Of a DNA stretch of 64,000 nucleotides, positions 32,501 through 45,210 are shown piece after piece; the stretch's first letter is position 1; the number at the start of each line of letters is the position of its first letter. The position numbers were made by a program, and so were the translations under genes. Under the pieces are notes generated by a model. It was not told the origin of the DNA. It was given only the letters and a program-made list of their open reading frames with translations, and did not search any database. The stretch lies in contig JAEMBT020000009.1 in NCBI GenBank assembly GCA_018873245.2, positions 1,426,001 through 1,490,000 of the forward strand, written 5' to 3'. The DNA is from Archegozetes longisetosus (taxonomy: Eukaryota > Arthropoda > Arachnida > Sarcoptiformes > Trhypochthoniidae).

Positions 32501-35500
32501 TTTTCTAAAGTACACTCTTTTCTCCTATCAGTGAAATCACGTTGCAGTTAATCCATTTTGTTCTTAATCAAAAATTATTAATAACTCATATCCTGATTGA
32601 AAGTATTTGGGAAAAAATGCATTTAGTGCATGAATGATTAGTGAGAAGAAGGTCTGAATAGTTACGAAAAGGTAGCTGCAACTTTTACGAAAAGGTAGCT
32701 ACAATTTAAGCCCTTATTCTACAAAACAAATGAATAAAAGGCATAAACAAATCGTGTGATTAAGCTATTAATCATCTTTGAGAAAACATAAAATATGAAT
32801 TTAAAAGACAGTGACTGAGACAAACAATTTAGAGATGAGTAGTTTATTGTTGAGATGTGACTTAAATGATTATTATTATGGTAATGAAACGCAATTTGAT
32901 TACATACTTGGCACCTTAAAATAGGAACTAATTTCTCATAAACAGATTTAGACCATTATTAGTCTTATTAATAGTAATATTTTTCAAACGGATATCACGG
33001 ATAACAAAAAATTAAAATTAAACCTAACTTTTCAGAAGCTCGTGATTTTCAACAGATATTTAAAAACAATTTATCCGAACGTAATTTGATGTTTTGAAAG
33101 CACTTAAGGACTACTCAAATGAATCTTAAATTCAAATACTAAAAATGTGTTTATTTCTAGTAGTCATGAGATTAAATGTAATTTTCTTTTGGATTTAATG
33201 TATGAAAAGTATTAGCTTTTGATAAATTAGTGATTAGTTTTAAGTGGAGTTATGGCTGGGTTTTCAGTATTATAGATAGAAAAAAAATAAAAAATAATTT
33301 ACTAATCAAGTTGAGAATAGACTGATAGTAACTTAAAAATGATTTGCATATGTGAAACATTTTGATAAGGATTAGATTTTAAAATCTAAATTCAAATTAT
33401 TTATAAACTTGTTAACAGTTAATGGGTTTGAACAATTTGAAAAAGTTGGATAAATATAAAGCGTTTTTGATCTAATCTAGTTAAGAGTGACGTAAGGAAA
33501 GTCTAGACTCAGCTTTTGAATCTCAGATAGTTATCATTATATTAATCATTATAAATAAAATATAATTACACAGAAGTATTTGAAAATAAATTCTACCTAC
33601 AAGTAGATAGCTTTTCATTATGGTTAGACTTCACTAAACAGTATAAAACTAGAGCTTATCTTAATTTGTAATTGTACTGTATGTCACTTTATAAATGACA
33701 CTTTTGTAACGCTTTTCGATAGTTAAGTTGAAATATATTCATATTAAATACATTTTGATTGAAAGTTGAAATAAAACGTTTAATCTATATAATATAATTG
33801 TTAACTTAATACTTTACGTACGAAGCAAACAATCAAACTAAATATTGTTATACATATTGATATGGCCTTAATAGTAGCTTATTTGATAACTTATTGTATT
33901 TTTATTGTATTTTTATTGTATTTTTATTGTAATTTTCTATTAATTCAGTTGTGTGTCAAACAATACATTTAGAAAACAAAGGCTTTCAAAAAGAAATGAT
34001 TGCATAATTTTACCATCAATTCAATTGAGATTAATGGTCGAGTAGACAACTATATGGATATTAATTTAGATTAACATCTATTTTATCATCACTTTTATAA
34101 CGGCTTTGTTTTTAATTTAGATAAATGTTTACTCATATTTCAGATTGACTTCAGTTTGGTATAAATCAGTTTTATTACTATTCTATCAAATAGTTTTTCA
34201 CTAATTTTAACCTTATTTTTATTGCCTCGAATTAATTGGATTAACCTTTAAATTGGAGTGAGTTTTAGCTCCTCTTTGGCCTGAAAGTACACACAAATAC
34301 ACACAAATACACACAAATACACGCTAACTCATTATGCATTTCAGTAAAAAGGGTTAATACTTATTAACAACTTCTTAAGAGAATATCAATTTTTCAAATC
34401 ATTAATTGTTATCTAGAATTAGGACATAAGTGCTTGAGATGAGAATATTTTGAATTAATAATCGATTATTTACTACTACAACAAATATAAAAATAAAGTT
34501 CAAGAATAAAGTTAAGAAAAGTTGAATAAAATATGAAAAGTAAATTAGAAGTGGATAACAAGAATAGGATTGGCTTTAAAGGTGTGAATGGTTTATTATT
34601 ATACTATTAGCTGATAATTTATCGCTTAAGAAGAGCACATATATCAATAATACAAATATAAAGTACCAGAAGATATAAAACTATATTAACTTTTTTACTT
34701 AATCACATCAATCCTATAATAGTGTTTGTAAATCAAATTTTAAGCGCTTTTTAACCGCTTATTATCTTCAATCAACTCAATCATATCTTCAAGATGTGGT
34801 TCAAAAAGATTTTTATTTCAATATTATTAATTTAATTTAGATTTATTTGTATCGACTTTTATTTTATTTTATTTTTTTTTGGTTCAAATAGCGTTAAATA
34901 GATATATGATCTGAAAGTTTAATTATATACTAAGTGATGAATAGATATTTCTGTTACAGCAATTAAATACAGTATTTCTGTCAGAGATTAGAAATAATGA
35001 GCAAATTATAACTAGTTTATCAATTAGTCAACACAATTGAAAATAAACAACAGGAAGCATTCATAAGCTTTTAGTAAATTGAATTATTTGCTAATTCTTA
35101 GCTAATCAAATCTAGAAATAGTTTTCTCACAACTTCTCGTTCGTAGCAAAGTTATGTAACTTTTAATAATTAGACCTCTTCTTATAAAACTTAAATAGTA
35201 CTTAATTCAAATATTCATACAATGTCTCAATTATTGCGCAAATCTTCAATAAAGTCTTTTAGTTTTTCAGTTTTAATTATTAATCTGTCACTAGATATCT
35301 GAGTGTTTTCGCCGACACGACTAAAACTGGTGATAATTATCTATTATATAATCAGACTGTTTGACAAATTGAAGATGTTTTTGATGTTTTCGCCCTATAT
35401 ATCCAAATGGGGAATTAAAAAATCATTAAACATTTGTTATTTTATCCTAAATATAGTGGAATTAAACCAATTTATTGATTAGATGTTATGTATTTTAATG

Positions 35501-38500
35501 AGAAAATCAGATACCGTTCAACAGGAAAAAATCAATTTTCGAATCAATTATACAGAGTATTGAGAAAAAGAATAAATAATTTATCTGATGGTAAAGAGTC
35601 TCTTAATTCGTTTGATATAATTAGAAGTAACGCTTCAATTCACAATTCAGTTGATTAAAAGTAATTGAAGAAAAAGTTTTTTGGCAAATATCTATGAATT
35701 GATCGAAAGATCTCTTATCATAAGTAAGCCATAAAGAGATAAACTCTTTCAGAAACTAAAGTTTAATCATATGATTATGTCTTTTCGATGTAAAAATAGT
35801 TCTCAACCCACAAAAAATCAGATAAATTTGAGCTAACTTTAAATTGACAAAACTCGGAGACTTTTAAATGATTATCTTATCAAAATTGATAACATTTTTT
35901 GAAAATCATTTAAATGAAGAAAAGGGCTGAGTAAAAGATTTTGATATAAGATTTTCAACAGACAGACAAATGTATACTTAATATGAAAATTGAAACAATT
36001 TTAGTATGAATCTGAATTAGATTGTTTCCAGAGATAACTGGAAAGCAAAACAAAAATCTATGATATATGTCTTCTTCGTTCATAACTTATGCATTTTAAT
36101 GGAGATTATGCTAAAAATTGGGCGTCGACTATAAAGAGGAATTTTATTCATAAATTATTGCTAATTAAATTTACAAATTTGTCTTATTATAAGCTAAATA
36201 TATGATTATATGTGGGCTAATAATAAATGATGACATAGTATCAGAAAAACTCTACTCTTTAATCATGAAATGATAGCAACAATTTCTATCAGACATGCAT
36301 TAGATCAACATTAATATTACTCACAAAACATACAAGATACTCATAAAACATACAAGATACTCACAATATATACCCTAATATTTATTCACATATTTTTATT
36401 ATTTTTAAGTAGAAATTTATTTTTCTTAGCACTGCTTAGCTTTTTGTTTGAAATTATGAGTTCATTTTTTCCGCATAATTGCATATTTCTAATGAATATT
36501 AAAGTTTTGAAAGTTTGAATTTTGAGGAAAAAAGTTTTTCTTTGAAAGAAGTTTTTTGATGTTAAAAACATTAGCATTAAAAAAGCTAAAGAAAATCTCA
36601 TTGATTATTGTTTACTTGTTTACATTTAAAGCAAATTGAGTATAAAAAACTTATCGAACAACTAGAAAAACAAAATATTTTCTATTCAGTCTTTGTCTTA
36701 AACTCATATTAAATATTTGTTTCTATACATACATAAAAAGTATAAATAATAGGAGAAAATTATAATTTCAAAAATTTGTGCTAAACTAAAGAAAAATCTT
36801 TTATACAGTTTTAACTATAAAAGTAGCAAAAAAAATAAGTCATTTTCACCTAAATATAGACATTGGCAATGGAATAGTTTTGGTTTATATCGATAAATAA
36901 GAAGTGCCGTTAAGAGCTCATTGGCCTTAAACGATAAAACCGATGAGAATCTTGTTTTGGAAGTGAGCAAAAAATGTTAAGCAGGAGAAGAAATTTATTT
37001 TAAACTTTTATAATTCCGTTACCATTTCTGCCTTAAAAGAAATAACACGTTGTATAATTCATGCCCTAGTATTAAGTCATACTAATTAAATGCATTTTTC
37101 TGCTTCTACTTCTATCTAAACCTCTTTTACATTAAAGCCTTTCAATAGACTTCTTATTTCTATCGTAAGCCACTTTAATTTTTATGAGGTTTTGTTATTT
37201 TATGACTAGATATTACTTTTCTTTCTCTTTGGATAACTCAAAACTCATCGAATTATTGAATGATTAGTTTGAAGAAAAAGTTGAATAACAAGATCTACAA
37301 AAGGAAACAAAGTTGTGATTTAGTTATAAAAGAAGTTGTGAAGCGTTCCAATGATCTAATATTAAGTTTAATGTTTAGCACTGAAATGATGTACACTATT
37401 ATTATATAATGGTTTGTAACATAAAAGTCATGATATACTGACACACAGGGAGACATAAATATTTGTAAGACTATTCATCGTCAAATAGGTTCATATCATG
37501 AAAACATACTCTGCTTACATACAAATACGACTAGTATTTAACAAATACAGGTATTTCCTGTCATTTTTGTTTACTCGTCACTTGTTTCCTAAGTTGAGCC
37601 CATGTACTGATACTTATCGCAACTTGAAGTTCAAGTATTTTTGCTTTCCATTTGAAGGTACCTGAATGTCATTCAAGCATTGAGTTAATAAGGATAACCG
37701 AAAAAGGATGTCTTAAGTCATTTTCAAATGAACAAAATTGACTACTTATTAGGTTTAGCACCTAATAATTCAAGTTGTATGCATTTTTAAGATTTATTTT
37801 TGTATGATTCTTTTACTGTTATTGAAGCGAAAAAATGATCAATTATTTTTTAGCCTAAAATCATTTTCAAAAATCATTTTCAATTAGCCTTTTGTCGCAC
37901 ACTTTCATTAGAAATTTTCTAATAATTCGTTTTGGGTGAATAACGATGCTTAAAAATCAATTGATTGATGCTCAGGCCCAATATCTGATGCAATACTAAC
38001 ATAAGATTTTCTTGGAAGACATCAATTAATGTTATTTCCTCTAATTAATTTTTTCTAAAACTTGTGTTTTGTGCCAAATTCCTTCACGTGAAAGACCCAG
38101 TTTGAGGCTCAGATCAGGGGAAAACCAAATACCGAATCGCATAAATTTATTTATCAATTACATGCTATTCGATGGTTCTAAAGGTTTGATTCAATACTTT
38201 CAGATACAGTAAATACTCGTTATCAATGAATAAACTTTTAAATCTTAAGCTTAAAGTTGTTAACAGTGAAATAATCACAGATTAGTTGGTCTTTTAAAAA
38301 ATTGGTAACTGTATTGAATATTTATGTAACTATTATATAAAAGTTGATATTTGTGTTTATCAAATCTAAACATCTCTAATCGTCATAACATTATTTGAAA
38401 AATATTTCAATTACCTCATTACGAGATTGGTTTGAAATATTTTGAATAACATGCTATAAAAACATAATTCTCATGAAACATATCGATAAACTTGTTCCTG

Positions 38501-38843
38501 ATTTTATGAAATTATTAAGTATTTAATATAAGAGGCGCTACTCTTATGAACTCATTTGTCCCAGACTAGAAGGGAAGCAATAAAGAGATAATAATAAAGT
38601 CTATATAAACTTGAATTTAGGAAATTTTTATATTTAATAAGTACAGAGTTACTGAGCACGTAATAATATTAAATACAATTAATATCGATTAAAATTCTTC
38701 AGATTTTTCGGTATATAAGAAAATATTCATATGAGGCGTGTTTAGAAAATAATCTAAGACATGATCGCTTTGATTGCATTTCTCAACAATTACGTTGTAC
38801 TATATCTACAAAAATGATACAAGTTATTAAGTCAACAATAATA

Positions 38844-38904
38844 CCGGTTTCTACAACACTTTATATTTTCCGGTTTTTACAACACTTTATATTTTCCGGT
38901 TTTT
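38844..38904. repeat. 26-bp tandem repeat, 2.3 copies
   Basis: The unit starts CCGGTTT, contains ACAACACTTTATATTTT, and recurs at 38844, 38870 and 38896 with almost no change, so it is a recent duplication. Confidence 0.9.
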
Positions 38905-41751
38905 CTTATTTAATCAAATTAAACATTTTTCTTTGTTTTTATTTTTACATTATTTAAACCTGATTTTTATGCAAATTAATCACTTGAAAGTAAACCAATT
39001 TGCCATATATACGAAAAATTCTGTATTCGCCAAAACATATTCTATATTTTTTGTTTGTCTCAATGTATTTTTAATGATTAACTAAATGTTATGTCACTTC
39101 AATGAGTACTACTGACGAAAAGCTATCTTTAGAGTTACTTAACTGATATTTGCTGCAATTTCTACTGTATCTTTCATCCAGCAATTGATAATGAACTTTA
39201 AAAACCTAGTGTTGACTATTAATGCCCACAAATGCTTCACAAAATGAGGTCAATTCTCTCGGAGCGAAAGAAGAGACTACAGAAGAAGAGATGAAACAAA
39301 ATTATATATACAATAAAATCATTATTTTTAAGGTGCGCAACGTAATATTCAGTGACTTATCTCTAAAATCATTCAGATACTTGATTGATATCTATTGTTG
39401 AGGGCAGGAAATACTTCTACAGATCGAACAGTTATTATGTTTCACTGTTATGTGAGAAAAATAGAGGAATTGCGAAACTAAGCCTCACATTATGAGAAAC
39501 CGCACAGTGTTCTCATTGTTTAGCAGTAATTTCTTTGAGAAGAAAAAGTCTCATTTTTTATGAATGAGAAGTTAATGTGTGCTCAAAAATAAGTTTTGTT
39601 GAAGGAGAAGCCATTGTAAGCGAACACACATTTGGATTACTGTGAAATAAGTGTTTTAGAGCATTGTTTTATTGCAAGCGATTGCGATGAGCTTGATTTC
39701 CATTTTACAGGTTTAGAACTTATTCTATAGCTTTAAAACCATAAATGACTGAAAAAGTTTAGGGTCTTTCACCTTGATTGATCAGGAGAAAAACTAAAAT
39801 CTCATTAAAGAAATTTGCATTTAATTTGAATAACTTTTATTTCATTGACGACAATAAAAACCAATAAAAAAAGATTAAATAAAAATTAGTTTTCTCTTAT
39901 CCAAATTTATAGTAACAGTAATTTTTCTCATACTATTTAAAGGGTTCAAAAGTTGTTTATAGACTACAGACTCGATTGTCTGATCAGTTTCTCTTTAAGA
40001 TCTTAGATCTCAGATCAAATGATTGGGTTTTTAACCTCAATATTAGATTTTGATTGAAAAGTTTAAGTTGTTTTCAAGTGTTGTCAAGAAATTACTATTT
40101 TTTAATCATTTAAGAAATGATAGAAAGAAGAAAAGAGTTATTTATTTAATTGAAGTTTACTCAAAAGAGAAATCGACTCTAAAAGTAAATGTGAGATTAA
40201 AATGTCATACGGATAGAGATGAAGATAACACGAACAGATTTGATGCTTTAAATCTGATGAATAGACAGTTGAATGATAGAAAAATAATAAATTAATTGCT
40301 GTTCCGAAAGTAAAATCACATAAGAGATAAGAAGCTGATGTGAAAGATAAATAGTAACTACTTTTAGTTCAATATTAAGAGTATTTTTAAAGTTCTCAAT
40401 AATGTTTTATTATTTTTCAAACGATATATGATCTGAAAATCTATCATATATTTGATATAAAGCTGACAAATATCGGTCATAAGGACTAGTGTTAAATCTG
40501 TTTATTAAACGTTTTACAGTCTATAAATTTAGACTTATTTGACACTTTAAGCAAACTATCAATTTTGTTACTAAAATATTAAGTATTAATTAAATAACAC
40601 GCTATTCCACCCAATTTACATAATACTTAATAGTGATTAAGTATTAATATTTATAAATTTAGAAAATTCAAAACATTTTCTTCAGAGTCTTCGTTATGCG
40701 TTAGATCGATAAGAAAGTTGAATATTGAATACAACAAAAAAATTAACTTTTTATTATGTCAAAAATAAAAGTTAAATAACTTTTCACTTATAGGACATCC
40801 GCAATGAAAGTAAAAATAGGGTAACGAATAAATATTAAACATTTTCAATTCATTTAATAACAGACGGATTGAACGGAAGTTCAACCAGAATATAATTAAC
40901 TTTTTATGTACTCTTAATAAGAGTTATGAGAGCAAAAACACTTTGATTGCACGTCATTTTCGATATGAGTGGCAAAAGTGTGGCACTTCTATAGTCAACT
41001 ATTTATAATAATCAATACATATTATATTAGTTGTCTTAAAATAGCTGTCAGTTAGCACTCGATTGACTTTTACTCATTTTTTCTCATTTATACATTTGAA
41101 TGACTATTATTGTCGTAATTATCACATCAAATTATCTCCATTTCGTTAGTCAATTAGGTGATAGAGTGTGAAATTGCATCTATAACTTTAATTATTGGTA
41201 CTGTTATTAGCCACGAATAGCTTACAACAACTCAGCTAGCTTATAACAACTCAGCTATTCGCCAACTCGTATAGCATTAGGTACTCGTTTCTGTATTTCA
41301 TTTTTGTATATATCATATATTTATCCAATAAATTAGATTTTATTTTCAGACCAAATATAGAAATTAATGGAAATCATTTCGTTAAAAATCAATCCGTTTG
41401 AGAAGTCTATTTATTTCTTATGTCACGTTTATGTATAGAGTTCTGAAAATTGATGTTTACTTTTTGTATATCAGTTTTATTTTAGACTCACTACTAGAGC
41501 GGAATTCAATTTGAGCTCATTATAACAAAAGTTAACTCCAAAAAGTTAACTCCAATCAAATAATATAGACAGCGAATGAACTTTTTATTTGCACTAATTT
41601 CCAAACAACTAAATAAACTCTCATTTGAAAAGAAGTTTAAATTTATTTATTCAATGCTTGAATCTAGAACTGAAGCCTATAATCTATTTCTATCTGTCTA
41701 ATTGTTTGCAAATAAGATAAATAATTGTCAGTCAATTAATCAAAACTTCAA

Positions 41752-41787
41752 AACTTCTAAACTTCTAAACTTCTAAACTTCTAAACT
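41752..41787. repeat. 8-bp tandem repeat (AAACTTCT)
   Basis: Four perfect units and flanking imperfect units in non-coding DNA. Confidence 0.9.
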
Positions 41788-43650
41788 TTCGGTATCTTAT
41801 CCTTAAAGAGCAACCATTAAACTGATGGAAATTAATATAACATTAAATCAAATAAGTCATAATTAGAGTACAATTGGATGAGAAAAGAAAGACAAAATCC
41901 GATAGAGATTTCAGTCATACGAGTGGGTTAAGTGTTTGCATGACTGCTATTTGAGTTAACCTATTCTTTGAGGAGAGAGAGAGGATAGAAATGAATGACC
42001 TGATAAACTAAGAAGAGCTTTGATTATTAGTTGTTAACCCTTTTATCGTGAAAATGAAGTATTAATTTGAAAATGCAAATCTGCAATAATACCAAAACTG
42101 AAATTATAGCTAACAGCAAATCGACATAAATAGCAATCAATTTTCAATCGATTAAAACTGTTAATAATTTGAAAACATTTTTAGTCAGCATTTGATTTAT
42201 GCTATAATTCAAACTGACAGTTAGCCACAATTGGACTGAATTAGAAAATAAAAGTTGAAGTTTTTTAATGAAATTTTGATTTTTTCAGACTATATTTAAT
42301 CTAAATTATGTCAATCAATAGTTGAAGCAAACAAGTGAAGGATATCATAATTTGCAAGTTCTGACTATCACTTACTAGAGAAAAAGGTTAATTTAGCATT
42401 AAAACCGTGAATAAAAAGTTAAATTCTTGACGAATAGGAAATATTTATGATATATATGATATTAAAATGAAAACGTTTTTTGGGACTATAATTTGAAAGA
42501 TTTGATGATTGAAAAAAGATTATAGTGAAGTCAATCAGAGATATGTGAAACATAAACCTGTAAACAAAAATGCGATACTCTATCATTTGAGCGCATCGTT
42601 TCAATTAGTTCTGTTGTGAAGAAGAAAATAGATCTAAAAATCACGTCAAATAAGACTAAATGAAGCGAAGAATGTGTTTCATTGATCTCTAACTAAATTA
42701 TGAACTGATTCAAAAGTGAATTAGATTAACGTAACGTTTCAACAGAGTAATAATGTGATTGTTATTAATAATGATCGATTGATTCCGAAAATTTGATTTC
42801 GGAATCATTACCCGAGAAAGAAAACTAACTAAAAACAAGATTTAATGTCCTCTTGAAGTCTGCAACTGACTAGTGACTAGAAATACAAACAAATATCAAC
42901 TGTAGATACCTATAGATACCTATGTTTATGATTATGCATAAAATACACACATATATAAAGTTATATATAGTTTGCATGATTTCATACTTAACTCCAGGGC
43001 TTAACGAGTGATTGCTATTTAATTAATTAGTAATTTCTAGTCTTCAAAAATAGTTTGCATGCCTTTAATAAGAATTAGAACTAGAATAGAAAAATAATTG
43101 GTTTATGGTATTGAATAGTTTGTTATGTGAGCAATAGATCACATAAAATGTGTGCTTTTTGTTCAGCAAAAGCCTGTAGTGAACGGCCGATGACTGAAAT
43201 GATACTTTTCGGGCAATTTCGGATTCCTGTATCACGTCTTTCATAGGCCTAGAGCTATATTTCAGCTCAATTTAGAACAGACTATTTCAATGGAAATCTT
43301 CATCACTAGAAGCGTAGCCTTTAATTAGTTTAAAATAAACATATTTTTAATTGTCAATAAAAATTAGAAAAACTTTTATTTAAGACCAAATTATGAAAAT
43401 CATAATAACTATCATAAAAATGTAATAAAAATTAAGTTAATTACGAAAAATTGAGTGAGTTTATTGGCAAGACAATTTACGGGTTACGCCACTTCTTTGT
43501 GTGTCATTTTTTTCTGAAAGAGATGCTGTTCTGGTGGACTTATTACATATGATAACATTTAGTTAACTGTTATGTAAGTTTTAAAAGTAATTCATTGCTA
43601 TTGCATGAATATTTACACTGATTTCAAACTTAAAAACTTGCCAACAAATG

Positions 43651-43680
43651 TTCGCGTAACTTCGCGTAACTTCGCGTAGT
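43651..43680. repeat. 10-bp CpG-rich tandem repeat (TTCGCGTAAC)
   Basis: Three units, the last ending TTCGCGTAGT, each with a CGCG core unusual in this AT-rich DNA. It lies 0.5 kb upstream of the TATA box at 44194. Confidence 0.85.
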
Positions 43681-44193
43681 CTCAATTTTCGCGCATTATA
43701 CACATAAATTGTTTTGTAATTAATTGATTCCTATATCTGTTTAATTTGAACATTACTTGGCAAATGGTAACATATCTTTATATAACTCATAATATTTGAC
43801 CTGTTGTTAGACAATTATTTTTTATAAGTTTTGCGAAACTTTTCAACATCTGATTTGAATGCACTCAGACTTCAAGCATTAATGCCTTTAGAAATCAAAC
43901 ACATCTAAATCAAGATTAAGAAAACTGTGTTCAAATTTTTATTCTTCGTGAGGACTACAGAAAACACTTAACCCCTTAATAGATACAAAATTAGAAGTTG
44001 AAGAAAGAATAGTAACTGAAAGTTACTGTAAAATGGACTTCAAATAAATGACTCCCACAATAAATAAGATGACATGTAGTACAACCAAGGGTTTCAACAT
44101 ATAGTGTTATTTGGTTTTCCTTCCGACTTCTTCTGTCCTAAATATTTAAATTTGATGAGACTTTTTCTCGGAAAGTGAAAAAATTGTTGTATG

Positions 44194-44200
44194 TATAAAA
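44194..44200 (+). promoter_or_regulatory. Candidate TATA box upstream of the large Gly/Tyr/Gln-rich gene
   Basis: TATAAAA with a TCAGTT initiator-like motif about 30 bp downstream. It is 1 kb from the start codon at 45211, so an untranslated first exon or long leader would be needed. Assignment is tentative. Confidence 0.3.
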
Positions 44201-45210
44201 ACCTTAAGATAGAATCAGCTAAGTGTCAGTTTTATTGGTATATCAGTTAAAACATTGTTCGAAAATTGTATTCATTTTCCAATGAAGATATAGACTGAAA
44301 GACTCGTGAGTTGAAGAATATAGCCTTTAACCAGCCTTTACCTGAGGCAAAATTAGCTAATAGTGTATTATATTGACTATTGATCTGCGCTTCACTCGTG
44401 TGTATGCTCTTTATGTATGTTTTTCATTATGCAATTCCCTATGAGTCAAAGTTACTATATTTTATAAATAGTAACTACAGTGGAGTGAACTCTTCGAACG
44501 AGTAGCGAATTGCGGGCCATTCAAGTCATCATTTCTTATGTATGCCTAGAAAAACCGCTACCACTCTCTCACAATTGAGATCTCGGGAGGTTTTTTGAGT
44601 TAATGCTAGCTTTGAGTCGTGTGGTATGTGTTATGTATGTATGTTATGCTGGAGTCTCTCTGTTGTAAACGTTAAGCGATTTTTATTTGGGATATCAACA
44701 AAATGAGAGCACCCAATTTGAGAGAGCATTAGTTTAATTTCAGACACCGGACAAGAAAGTTTACGAGCTTTTTGTAGTTGTAGTTTATAGTCTTCTTGTC
44801 GTACTGCTAGACTTTTCTAACTGTTATTTCATTTCTTACTTTGCTATCAATCAGTGCGAACGAGATTTCATACGAATCAGTATTTTCTATTATATATATT
44901 CTCTTATTCTTCTGTTAGTTCTTATGTCGAATAAAAGTTATCGGAAGTGATTCTCCTTTAATTTTCTTAATTAATTTTTGTTTTTTTTGTTATAAAGACT
45001 TTCTTTTCGTGTAGAGTCTGAATGACTTAAAAGTTAAGGAAGTTTTGAATATTTGTTTATAGAGTTTTGTGTCTCCGAGAAGAAAGATTTACAATCTCTT
45101 AGACTGAAAACTTTTTTGTGCCAAAAGTTTATTTTTGCCAAAATAAGTGCCTCTATTTTGTGGATTAAGTTTTGTTCGTCTTCAAGTTTGTCTTCAAATT
45201 CGTTATAAAA
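44201..45210 (+). other. Putative 5' leader or promoter region
   Basis: Richer in CpG and in GA/CT runs than the desert to its left (for example GAACGAGTAGCGAATTGCGGG near 44500). No coding exon was found. It probably belongs to the 5' region of the gene at 45211. Confidence 0.35.

Larger units (their letters stand above)
29592..44193. other. Gene desert of about 14.6 kb
   Basis: Strongly AT-rich sequence with no supported gene on either strand. It holds scattered short tandem repeats: 11-bp units at about 33892-33931, 10-bp units ACACAAATAC at 34289-34322, 26-bp units at 38844-38904, 8-bp AAACTTCT units at about 41752-41787 and CpG-rich TTCGCGTAAC units at 43651-43680. There is an isolated GC-rich hairpin at 31228-31255. 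The frames at 36386-36601 (minus, signal-like start) and 40050-40295 (plus) are the least unlikely coding candidates but are unsupported. Confidence 0.45.

Noticed and set aside
36386..36601. 71-codon minus-strand frame with a signal-like start
   Set aside because: Lys/Asn/Phe-rich tail typical of random AT-rich sequence; no promoter, splice or family support.
40050..40295. 81-codon plus-strand Lys-rich frame
   Set aside because: It begins at a TTG, has no signal peptide or motif, and no exon could be joined to it.
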